Part shown: one piece after another, positions 1 to 5,734 of the stretch
Layout: each line of letters begins with the position of its first letter
Position numbering within the stretch: the stretch's first letter is position 1
Assembly: GCA_035267815.1 (NCBI GenBank)
Contig: DATFLK010000005.1
Coordinates: 1 to 6,595, forward strand
DNA length: 6,595 nt
Direction: 5' to 3'
Source: DATFLK01 sp035267815
GTDB lineage: Bacteria > Pseudomonadota > Zetaproteobacteria > Mariprofundales > Mariprofundaceae
Position numbers and translations under genes: made by a program
The notes under the pieces: generated by a model
The model's input: the letters and a program-made list of their open reading frames with translations, nothing else
The model's database searches: none
What the model was told of the DNA's origin: nothing

Positions 1-738
1 CTCAACCTCGTCACCGACGTTGATCACGCCCTGCTCCACACGACCCGTCACCACCGTGCCGCGGCCGGAGATCGAGAACACGTCCTCGATCGGCATCAGG
101 AACGTCTTGTCCACAGGACGCTCGGGCGTCGGAATGTAATCGTCCACAGCCTTCATCAGCTCCAGAATGGCAGGTGCACCGATCGGGCTGGTGTCGCCCT
201 CAAGAGCCTTCAGCGCCGAACCCTTGATGATCGGAATATCGTCGCCCGGGAAATCATAAGAGGAGAGAAGCTCGCGAACTTCCATCTCGACCAGCTCCAG
301 AAGCTCCTCGTCGTCCACCATGTCAGCCTTGTTCAGGAAAACCACAATGTGCGGAACGTTCACCTGGCGGGCCAGAAGAACGTGCTCGCGCGTCTGCGGC
401 ATCGGGCCGTCAGCAGCACTCACCACCAGAATCGCGCCGTCCATCTGCGCCGCACCCGTGATCATGTTCTTCACGTAGTCGGCATGGCCCGGGCAGTCCA
501 CGTGGGCGTAGTGACGTGATTCCGTCTCATACTCCACATGCGCCGTCGCAATCGTAATGCCGCGCTCGCGCTCCTCGGGCGCACCGTCAATGTCGCCGTA
601 GTCCTTGAACTCGGCGCTGCCGCCCTCAGACAAAACCTTCGTGATCGCCGCCGTCAACGTCGTCTTACCATGGTCAACGTGACCAATCGTACCAATGTTT
701 ACGTGCGGTTTCGTACGCTCAAACTTAGACTTGGACAT
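1..738 (-). CDS. tuf: Elongation factor Tu, N-terminal 246 residues (3' end beyond window)
   Basis: EF-Tu is the cytoplasmic GTPase that delivers aminoacyl-tRNA to the ribosomal A site. The ATG at 738-736 gives MSKSKFERTKPHVN, the family N terminus. All GTPase motifs of domain I are visible: GHVDHGKT at residues 19-26, RGITI at 59-63, DCPGH at 81-85 with the catalytic His85, NKAD at 136-139 and GSALK at 173-177. The reading continues into the start of domain II (GRGTVVTGRVEQG). Numbering matches E. coli EF-Tu without gaps up to the GSALK motif. About 150 C-terminal residues lie outside the window, so the 3' end and any terminator cannot be judged. The gene begins 12 bases after the fusA stop. 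Its ribosome binding site, AAGGAG, overlaps the fusA TAA, which suggests translational coupling. Last gene of the str operon visible here. Whether a second tuf copy exists elsewhere cannot be told from this window. Confidence 0.98.
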   Translation of the reverse strand, partial: MSKSKFERTKPHVNIGTIGHVDHGKTTLTAAITKVLSEGGSAEFKDYGDIDGAPEERERGITIATAHVEYETESRHYAHVDCPGHADYVKNMITGAAQMDGAILVVSAADGPMPQTREHVLLARQVNVPHIVVFLNKADMVDDEELLELVEMEVRELLSSYDFPGDDIPIIKGSALKALEGDTSPIGAPAILELMKAVDDYIPTPERPVDKTFLMPIEDVFSISGRGTVVTGRVEQGVINVGDEVE

Positions 739-750
739 CGCTCTTTCTCC

Positions 751-2832
751 TTAGCCCTTCACACTCGCGACAATTTCCTGCGCGATATTGTTCGGCACCT
801 CTTCATAGTGCTTGAACTGCATGTTGTAGACGGCGCGACCCTGCGACATGGAGCGCAGATTGGTCGAATAGCCAAACATTTCCGAAAGCGGCACCTCGGC
901 ATCCACCACCTTGGCAGTACCGCGGTCACTCATACCGAGTACCTTGCCGCGACGACGGTTCAGATCGCCGACGATATCGCCCATGTACTCTTCCGGCGTA
1001 ATCACCTCGACCTCCATCATCGGCTCCAGCAGCACCGGCTTGGCCTGCTCGGTGGCATTGCGGAAACCCATGGAACCGGCGATCTTAAACGCCATCTCGT
1101 TGGAGTCGACGTCATGGTAGGAGCCGTCCACCACGGTCACCTTGATATCCACCATCGGATAGCCGGCCACGATACCGTTCTGCATCGCCTCTTCGGCACC
1201 CTTGCCGACGGCCGGAATGTACTCGCGGGGAATGACGCCACCGACAATCTTGTCGACGAACTCGAAACCGGAACCCGCCTCCAGCGGTTCAACCTCGAGC
1301 CAGCAGTGACCATACTGACCACGGCCACCCGACTGGCGGACGAACTTACCTTCGGCCTTGGCCGGCTGGCGAATCGTTTCACGGTAGGCCACCTGCGGTT
1401 TGCCGACATTGGCCTCCACCTTGAACTCGCGCTTCAGACGGTCAACGATGATATCCAGATGCAACTCGCCCATACCGGAGATAATGGTCTGGCCGGTCTC
1501 TTCGTCGGTACGCACACGGAAGGAGGGGTCCTCGGCAGCGAGCCTGCCCAGCGCCACACCCATCTTCTCCTGGTCGGCCTTGGTCTTCGGCTCGATGGCC
1601 ACGGAGATCACCGGCTCGGGGAACTCCATGCGCTCCAGCACGATCGGATCATTCTCGACACAAAGCGTGTCACCGGTCGTCGTCGACTTCAGGCCCACGG
1701 CAGCAGCGATATCGCCGGCGCGGACCTCCTTGATCTCCTTACGCTCGTTGGAGTGCATCTGCAGGATACGCCCGACACGCTCCTTCTTACCCTTGGTGGA
1801 GTTCATGACATAGGAGCCGGACTCCAGCACGCCCGAATAGACGCGGAAAAAGGTCAACGTACCGACGAAGGGATCGGACATCACCTTGAAGGCGAGTGCT
1901 GCGAACGGCGCATCGTCGGTGGAGGGACGCGAATCCTCCTTCTCATCATCGGAAGGGTCGACACCGCGGATATTCGGCACGTCGGTCGGCGCCGGCATAT
2001 AGCGAACCACGGCATCGAGAAGTGTCTGCACACCCTTGTTCTTGAAGGCGGTGCCGCACAGCACCGGAATCACCTCGATATCGAGCACGGCCTTTCGGAT
2101 ACAGGCATTCAGCGCATCCTCGGGAATCTCGTTGCCCTCGAGGTAGGACTCCATCAGCTCCTCGTCGTGCACCAGCACGGCATCAAGCAGCTTTTCGCGG
2201 TACTCGTCGGCCTGGTCGGCCAGCTCGGCCGGAATATCCTCAACGGAGTACTCGGCACCCATCGTCTCGTCGTTCCAGACAATGGCCTTCATCCCAACCA
2301 AGTCAACAACACCCTTGAAGTTCTCTTCGGCCCCGATCGGGATATTCAGCGCCACGGCATTATGACCGAGACGCTCCTTGATCTCATCGACCACCTCGAA
2401 GAAACGGGCGCCGGTACGATCCATTTTGTTGACAAATGCGAGACGGGGAACCGTGTACTTGTCAGCCTGACGCCACACGGTCTCGGACTGCGGCTGGACA
2501 CCGCCGACGGCGCAGAAGACACCAACGGCCCCGTCAAGCACGCGAAGGGAGCGCTCCACCTCGATGGTGAAGTCCACGTGGCCGGGAGTATCGATAATGT
2601 TGATCTGGTGATCATCCCACGAACAGGTGGTCGCAGCGGAGGTGATGGTGATACCACGCTCCTGCTCCTGCTCCATCCAGTCCATGACAGCAGCGCCGTC
2701 GTGCACTTCGCCGATCTTATGCGAAACGCCCGTGTAGAACAGGATACGCTCCGTAGTCGTCGTCTTGCCGGCGTCGATGTGCGCCATGATACCAATATTT
2801 CTAACGCGCTCTAACGGTGTCTTCCGGGCCAC
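751..2832 (-). CDS. fusA: Elongation factor G, GTG start
   Basis: EF-G is the GTPase that drives tRNA-mRNA translocation and, with ribosome recycling factor, splits ribosomes. From the GTG at 2832-2830 the protein is 693 residues, beginning MARKTPLERVRNIGIM, which is the family N terminus. Visible motifs are AHIDAGKT at 17-24, RGITI at 59-63, DTPGH at 81-85 and NKMD at 135-138. Further on are GMGELHLD in domain III and the SGGRGQYGH segment of domain IV, and the C terminus is complete. The frame stays open to a TTG at 2850, which would add six residues. I reject that start because those codons contain the ribosome binding site AAGGAG (2847-2842), placed 9 bases before the GTG, and because the added residues are not part of the family. 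The gene follows rpsG after a 73-base AT-rich gap and precedes tuf by 12 bases. Nothing suggests a paralogue or truncation; it looks like the main housekeeping EF-G. Confidence 0.97.
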   Translation of the reverse strand: MARKTPLERVRNIGIMAHIDAGKTTTTERILFYTGVSHKIGEVHDGAAVMDWMEQEQERGITITSAATTCSWDDHQINIIDTPGHVDFTIEVERSLRVLDGAVGVFCAVGGVQPQSETVWRQADKYTVPRLAFVNKMDRTGARFFEVVDEIKERLGHNAVALNIPIGAEENFKGVVDLVGMKAIVWNDETMGAEYSVEDIPAELADQADEYREKLLDAVLVHDEELMESYLEGNEIPEDALNACIRKAVLDIEVIPVLCGTAFKNKGVQTLLDAVVRYMPAPTDVPNIRGVDPSDDEKEDSRPSTDDAPFAALAFKVMSDPFVGTLTFFRVYSGVLESGSYVMNSTKGKKERVGRILQMHSNERKEIKEVRAGDIAAAVGLKSTTTGDTLCVENDPIVLERMEFPEPVISVAIEPKTKADQEKMGVALGRLAAEDPSFRVRTDEETGQTIISGMGELHLDIIVDRLKREFKVEANVGKPQVAYRETIRQPAKAEGKFVRQSGGRGQYGHCWLEVEPLEAGSGFEFVDKIVGGVIPREYIPAVGKGAEEAMQNGIVAGYPMVDIKVTVVDGSYHDVDSNEMAFKIAGSMGFRNATEQAKPVLLEPMMEVEVITPEEYMGDIVGDLNRRRGKVLGMSDRGTAKVVDAEVPLSEMFGYSTNLRSMSQGRAVYNMQFKHYEEVPNNIAQEIVASVKG

Positions 2833-2841
2833 TATCCCAAA

Positions 2842-2847
2842 CTCCTT
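2842..2847 (-). promoter_or_regulatory. Ribosome binding site that fixes the fusA start
   Basis: The minus strand reads AAGGAG, then nine bases, then GTG. This is a strong Shine-Dalgarno match at a normal distance from the GTG at 2832-2830. It lies inside the longer open frame, so it argues against the TTG at 2850 as the start. Confidence 0.85.
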
Positions 2848-2903
2848 CAAACCACAAATATAAAAGAACTAAAAACTCAAAAACTTCTGTTACTTCAAAC
2901 CAC
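2845..2903 (-). repeat. 11-base direct repeat in the rpsG-fusA spacer
   Basis: The minus-strand word GTGGTTTGAAG occurs twice, at 2903-2893 just after the rpsG stop and at 2855-2845 just before fusA, 48 bases apart. The AAG ending the second copy forms the start of the fusA ribosome binding site AAGGAG. Between the copies the minus strand is rich in T, with AGTTTTT repeated twice (2885-2879 and 2877-2871). The repeat is directly visible. Any role, such as a site for a regulator of EF-G translation, is speculation, and the copy may be chance. Confidence 0.55.
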
Positions 2904-2920
2904 CACTACCAGCGGTAGTG
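2904..2920 (-). other. Stem-loop spanning the rpsG stop codon
   Basis: The minus strand reads CACTACC, GCT, GGTAGTG: a perfect seven-base-pair stem with a three-base loop. It covers the last codons of rpsG (His-Tyr-Arg-Trp) and the TAG stop at 2908-2906. No T tract follows directly, so it is not a standard intrinsic terminator, and fusA and tuf lie downstream in the same direction. It may protect or process the mRNA 3' to rpsG, or simply reflect codon choice. Confidence 0.5.
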
Positions 2921-3376
2921 TGCAAACGCCTTGTTCGCCTCAGCCATGCGATGCGTATCCTCACGCTTCTTGAAGGCGCCACCGCGCTCCTCAATCGCAT
3001 CAATGATCTCGTTTCCCAGCCGCTCCTGCATCGTGTGCTCGGAACGGTTACGCGCAAACTCGACCAGCCAGCGCACAGCCAGCGAAAGCTGCCGACGCTC
3101 ACTCACTTCCATCGGCACCTGATAGGTGGCGCCACCGACACGGCGGGACTTCACCTCGACCATCGGCTGAACCGCATCAAGGGCGCGATGCAGCGCTGCA
3201 AGCGGCTCGCCACCGAGACGCTTGGAGGCGATATCCATGGCGCCGTAGACGATCGATTCGGCTGTCGTCTTCTTGCCATCCCACATCAATTTGTTGACCA
3301 CCCTAGAGACCAGCACGTCGCCATACTTGGCGTCGGGGGTCACGGGGCGGCGGCTTGGTGGACCTTTACGGGGCAT
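2906..3376 (-). CDS. rpsG: 30S ribosomal protein S7
   Basis: S7 binds the 3' major domain of 16S rRNA, starts assembly of the 30S head and contacts tRNA near the E site. The 156-residue product has the usual length of bacterial S7. The N terminus is MPRKGPPSRRP, followed by the conserved PDAKYGD, VNKLMWDGKKTTAE and the C-terminal AFAHYRW. The central segment VGGATYQVPMEV and the RWLVEFARNR helix are also typical. The ATG at 3376-3374 is preceded by GGGAG seven bases upstream. The gene starts 12 bases after the rpsL stop, much closer than in E. coli, where a roughly 100-base spacer is the target of S7 translational repression. If S7 regulates this operon, its site must lie elsewhere. No anomalies in the protein. 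Confidence 0.98.
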   Translation of the reverse strand: MPRKGPPSRRPVTPDAKYGDVLVSRVVNKLMWDGKKTTAESIVYGAMDIASKRLGGEPLAALHRALDAVQPMVEVKSRRVGGATYQVPMEVSERRQLSLAVRWLVEFARNRSEHTMQERLGNEIIDAIEERGGAFKKREDTHRMAEANKAFAHYRW

Positions 3377-3388
3377 ACCTGAACTCCC

Positions 3389-3760
3389 TTACTTCGGACG
3401 CTTGGCGCCGTACTTGGAGCGGGCCTGCCTGCGGCCTTCCACGCCCGTCGTATCCAATACGCCACGCAGAATATGGTAACGAACACCCGGCAAATCCTTT
3501 ACACGACCGCCACGGATCAAGACCACCGAATGCTCCTGCAACTTATGACCTTCACCCGGGATGTAGGCAGTTACTTCCGCACCGTTCGTCAACCGCACAC
3601 GTGCCACTTTACGAAGCGCCGAGTTCGGCTTCTTCGGGGTCGTGGTGTATACGCGGGTACATACACCGCGGCGCTGCGGGCAGGCGTCCAGCGCAGGGAC
3701 CTTGTTGATCTTGCGCTTGTCTTTCCGCCCTTTGCGAATCAACTGATTGATCGTTGGCAT
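3389..3760 (-). CDS. rpsL: 30S ribosomal protein S12
   Basis: S12 sits at the decoding centre of the 30S subunit and affects the accuracy of codon reading. The 123-residue product begins MPTINQLIRKGRKDK and contains VPALDACPQRRGVCTRVYTT, then TTPKKPNSALRK, EGHKLQEHS and GGRVKDLPGVRYH, ending in SKYGAKRPK. All are hallmark S12 segments. Lys43 and Lys88 are the wild-type residues at the sites where changes are known to give streptomycin resistance, so this allele looks streptomycin-sensitive. Asp89 is the residue that is methylthiolated in E. coli. The ATG at 3760-3758 is chosen because it matches the family start and has GAGG five bases upstream. The frame stays open for 48 codons further upstream, but that stretch has no S12 similarity and crosses the promoter. 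First gene of the str operon. Confidence 0.98.
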   Translation of the reverse strand: MPTINQLIRKGRKDKRKINKVPALDACPQRRGVCTRVYTTTPKKPNSALRKVARVRLTNGAEVTAYIPGEGHKLQEHSVVLIRGGRVKDLPGVRYHILRGVLDTTGVEGRRQARSKYGAKRPK

Positions 3761-3783
3761 CGTTACCTCATCTCCAGATTTGT

Positions 3784-3814
3784 AAAAAACCATCGCCCTC
3801 ACCGGTGGCGAAGG
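3784..3814 (-). terminator. Hairpin plus T6 in the rpsL leader (possible attenuator)
   Basis: On the minus strand CCTTCGCC (3814-3807) pairs with GGCGATGG (3797-3790). Seven of eight positions are paired, with one T-T mismatch and a nine-base loop, and six Ts follow directly (3789-3784). This has the form of an intrinsic terminator but lies between the predicted str promoter and the rpsL ribosome binding site. Predicted transcription would start only a few bases before the stem, so it could instead be a 5' stem-loop that stabilises the mRNA. Rpoperon leaders with attenuator-like structures upstream of rpsL have been predicted in other proteobacteria (for example Pseudomonas and Rickettsia), which makes regulation plausible but not shown. 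Confidence 0.5.
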
Positions 3815-3821
3815 GTCGCGA

Positions 3822-3850
3822 ACCATAGTGGCGGACCCATGCCATGTCAA
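3822..3850 (-). promoter_or_regulatory. Predicted sigma70-type promoter of the str operon
   Basis: The minus strand carries TTGACA (3850-3845), identical to the -35 consensus. A 17-base spacer follows, and then TATGGT (3827-3822), four of six matches to the -10 consensus including its key first two bases and last T. Transcription would start near 3816, giving a leader of about 56 bases before the rpsL ATG. Placement directly ahead of rpsL, with a 221-base gap from the preceding gene, fits a strong housekeeping promoter. The start point itself is inferred. Confidence 0.8.
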
Positions 3851-3861
3851 CCGCTCGGGAA

Positions 3862-3877
3862 GGGTGTTTTCACACCC
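3862..3877 (-). other. Stem-loop with GAAA tetraloop in the pntB-rpsL gap
   Basis: The minus strand reads GGGTGT, GAAA, ACACCC: a perfect six-base-pair stem closed by a GNRA-class tetraloop, ending 11 bases before the -35 box of the str promoter. No run of Ts follows (the next bases are TTCCCG), so it is a poor intrinsic terminator. It could cap the 3' end of the pnt mRNA after processing or Rho-dependent termination. Confidence 0.5.
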
Positions 3878-3921
3878 GCCGGAATCTCCTCGCAAAACAC
3901 GCAAACCATCCGGAAGGGAGT

Positions 3922-3938
3922 GCGCCGGAAAACGGCGC
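3922..3938 (-). other. GC-rich stem-loop downstream of pntB
   Basis: The minus strand reads GCGCCG, TTTTC, CGGCGC: six GC base pairs and a five-base loop. The following bases (ACTCCC) contain no T tract. It is the second of three stem-loops after pntB and is most simply read as 3' untranslated structure. Confidence 0.5.
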
Positions 3939-3944
3939 GGTAGC

Positions 3945-3959
3945 GCCCGTCAGACGGGC
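3945..3959 (-). other. First stem-loop downstream of pntB
   Basis: The minus strand reads GCCCGT, CTG, ACGGGC: six perfect base pairs with a three-base loop, 22 bases after the pntB stop. It is extendable by a T-G and a G-C pair. No T tract follows, so it is not a standard terminator. It may mark the 3' end of the transhydrogenase mRNA. Confidence 0.5.
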
Positions 3960-3981
3960 ACGCCACCCTGACCATCAAAGT

Positions 3982-5379
3982 CTAATCCAGCGCCTGCAGA
4001 ATCGCCTCACACGCCTTCTTGGCGTCGGAAAAGAGCATCATAGTCTTGTCCATATAGAATAAATCGTTGTCCAGCCCCGCGTAGCCGGGCGACAGCGAGC
4101 GCTTGATGAACACCACATGTCGCGCCTTGGCAACATCGAGCACCGGCATACCATAGATCGGACTGCTCGGGTCGGTCTTAGCCGCCGGATTGGTCACGTC
4201 GTTGGCGCCGATCACCAGTGACACGTCGGTATCGGCGAACTCCGAATTGATCTCGTCCATCTCGCTGACGATGTCGTAGGGCACATCGGCCTCGGCCAGC
4301 AACACATTCATATGACCAGGCATGCGTCCCGCCACCGGATGGATGGCAAAGCGCACCTGCACGTCACGACTGATCAGCTCATCCACCATATCCTTGAGGG
4401 CATGCTGGGCCCGCGCCACAGCCAAGCCGTACCCCGGCACAATGATGACACTGCGGGCATTCTTAAGCAGGAAAGCGGCATCCTCGGCCGCGCCACTCTT
4501 GACCGGTCGCTCTGCCGCGGCAGTCGTCCCAGCACCGGCGGCCACCTCGCCGCCGAAACCGCCCAGCAACACATTGAACAGCGAGCGGTTCATCGCCTTA
4601 CACATGATGTAACTGAGGATCGCACCGGAGGAACCGACCAGCGCACCGGCCACGATCAGCATGTTGTTGCCGAGCGTGAAGCCGATTCCGGCTGCCGCCC
4701 AGCCCGAATATGAGTTGAGCATAGAGACGATCACCGGCATGTCCGCCCCGCCGATCGGCGCGATCAGCAACACACCCAGCACGAGCGCGATCGCCGTCAT
4801 GATCAGGAACGGCGCCCACCCCTGCGTGAAACAGAAGACAACACCGGCGGCCAGCATGGTGACACCCAGAAGTAGATTCAGAACATGCTGACCGGAAAAG
4901 GTCAGTGGCTTGCCCGTCATCAACCCCTGCAGCTTGGCAAACGCGATAATGGAGGCCGAGAAGGTGATGGCGCCGATGAAGGTACCGAGGAACATCTCGA
5001 TACGACTGGCCGGCTCCAGACCACCGCCCGGCATGGCAATCCCGTAGGCCACCGGGTTGTAGAAGGCGGAGAAGGCGATCATCACCGCCGCCAGACCGAC
5101 CAGCGAGTGCATGGCCGCCACCAGCTGCGGCATATCGGTCATGGGAATCTTCCGCGCCACCACCATGCCGATGGAGCCACCGACGAACATGGCGCCGAAG
5201 ATCCATGCATAGTTGTGCACACCGCTCATCTGCAACGTCACAACGATGGCGATCAGCATGCCCACCATACCGTAGAGGTTGCCGCGCCGCGCCGTCTCGG
5301 GGTTCGAGAGCCCCTTCAGGCCCAGGATGATCAGGACAGCCGCCGCCAGATAGGCCAAGGCCACCATATTCGCACTCAT
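3982..5379 (-). CDS. pntB: NAD(P) transhydrogenase subunit beta
   Basis: PntB is the beta subunit of the inner-membrane proton-translocating transhydrogenase, which transfers hydride from NADH to NADP+ as protons enter the cell. The 465-residue protein has an N-terminal hydrophobic half with several membrane helices (roughly 5-260) and a C-terminal NADP(H)-binding domain III (roughly 290-465). His91, Asp213 and Asn222, known to matter for proton movement in the E. coli enzyme, fall at the same numbers here (in AMHSLVGL, GGADMP and MLNSYSG). Domain III shows PGYGLAVARAQ at 315-325, HPVAGRMPGHMNVLLAE at 347-363, GANDVTNPAAK at 391-401 and KRS at 426-428 followed by PGYAG. The ATG at 5379-5377 is preferred over the longer frame because AAGGAG overlaps the pntAB stop just upstream, and the extension would overlap pntAB. 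Stop TAG. Complete and apparently functional. Confidence 0.97.
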   Translation of the reverse strand: MSANMVALAYLAAAVLIILGLKGLSNPETARRGNLYGMVGMLIAIVVTLQMSGVHNYAWIFGAMFVGGSIGMVVARKIPMTDMPQLVAAMHSLVGLAAVMIAFSAFYNPVAYGIAMPGGGLEPASRIEMFLGTFIGAITFSASIIAFAKLQGLMTGKPLTFSGQHVLNLLLGVTMLAAGVVFCFTQGWAPFLIMTAIALVLGVLLIAPIGGADMPVIVSMLNSYSGWAAAGIGFTLGNNMLIVAGALVGSSGAILSYIMCKAMNRSLFNVLLGGFGGEVAAGAGTTAAAERPVKSGAAEDAAFLLKNARSVIIVPGYGLAVARAQHALKDMVDELISRDVQVRFAIHPVAGRMPGHMNVLLAEADVPYDIVSEMDEINSEFADTDVSLVIGANDVTNPAAKTDPSSPIYGMPVLDVAKARHVVFIKRSLSPGYAGLDNDLFYMDKTMMLFSDAKKACEAILQALD

Positions 5380-5389
5380 CTGAAGCTCC

Positions 5390-5734
5390 TTACTTTCGCT
5401 TCTTGTACATGCCGAGCATGCGCTGGGTGACCATGAAGCCACCGAAGATATTGACGCTCACCAGAGTCACGGCGATCAGACCGAGCACCGTGGCAAGATT
5501 CATCTCGGACGGACCGGAGGCGAGAATCGCCCCGACGATAATGATGCTGGAAATCGCATTGGTCAGACTCATTAGCGGCGTATGCAGCGCGGGGGTCACA
5601 TTCCAAACGACGTGATACCCCACGAACACCGCCAGCACGAAAACGGTAAACGCAAAGATAAAAGGGTCGACCGAAGCAGCCGCGTGCGCACTGTGTGCGG
5701 CCTGCGCGGCATCCGCTACCTGCGCATGATTCAT
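5390..5734 (-). CDS. pntAB: NAD(P) transhydrogenase subunit alpha, membrane part (PntAB)
   Basis: This 114-residue protein corresponds to the C-terminal membrane part of the alpha subunit, which is fused to domain I in E. coli but encoded separately in R. rubrum. A polar, alanine- and histidine-rich N terminus (1-24) precedes three hydrophobic segments at about 25-44, 56-73 and 80-102, and a basic tail YKKRK. The segment WNVTPALHTPLMSLTNAIS (44-62) is the recognisable family signature. It works with PntB to form the proton channel in the inner membrane. The ATG at 5734-5732 overlaps the pntAA stop in ATGA, with AGGAGG four bases upstream, so the two are likely translationally coupled. pntB follows after 10 bases. 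Some databases call it pntA2 or use pntA for both parts. Confidence 0.94.
   Translation of the reverse strand: MNHAQVADAAQAAHSAHAAASVDPFIFAFTVFVLAVFVGYHVVWNVTPALHTPLMSLTNAISSIIIVGAILASGPSEMNLATVLGLIAVTLVSVNIFGGFMVTQRMLGMYKKRK

Noticed and set aside
538..2814. A 758-codon open frame on the plus strand opposite fusA and the start of tuf
   Set aside because: It is fully antisense to two clearly real genes. Its translation is rich in His, Arg, Leu and Gly with no recognisable domain, as expected for a shadow of biased codon use.
2857..2862. TATATT on the minus strand as a -10 box for an internal fusA promoter
   Set aside because: No acceptable -35 element lies 16-18 bases upstream; the match is likely by chance in an AT-rich spacer.
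3761..3904. 48-codon in-frame extension upstream of rpsL, including an ATG at 3793
   Set aside because: It crosses the promoter and leader hairpin, has no S12 similarity, and the ATG at 3760 gives the family N terminus with its own ribosome binding site.
3355..3943. Plus-strand open frames opposite rpsL and the intergenic region
   Set aside because: No ribosome binding site or recognisable domain is seen; they are antisense shadows of rpsL and rpsG.
5380..5442. Longer N terminus for pntB
   Set aside because: It would overlap pntAB and bypass the AAGGAG that serves the ATG at 5379; the downstream start gives residue numbers identical to E. coli PntB.
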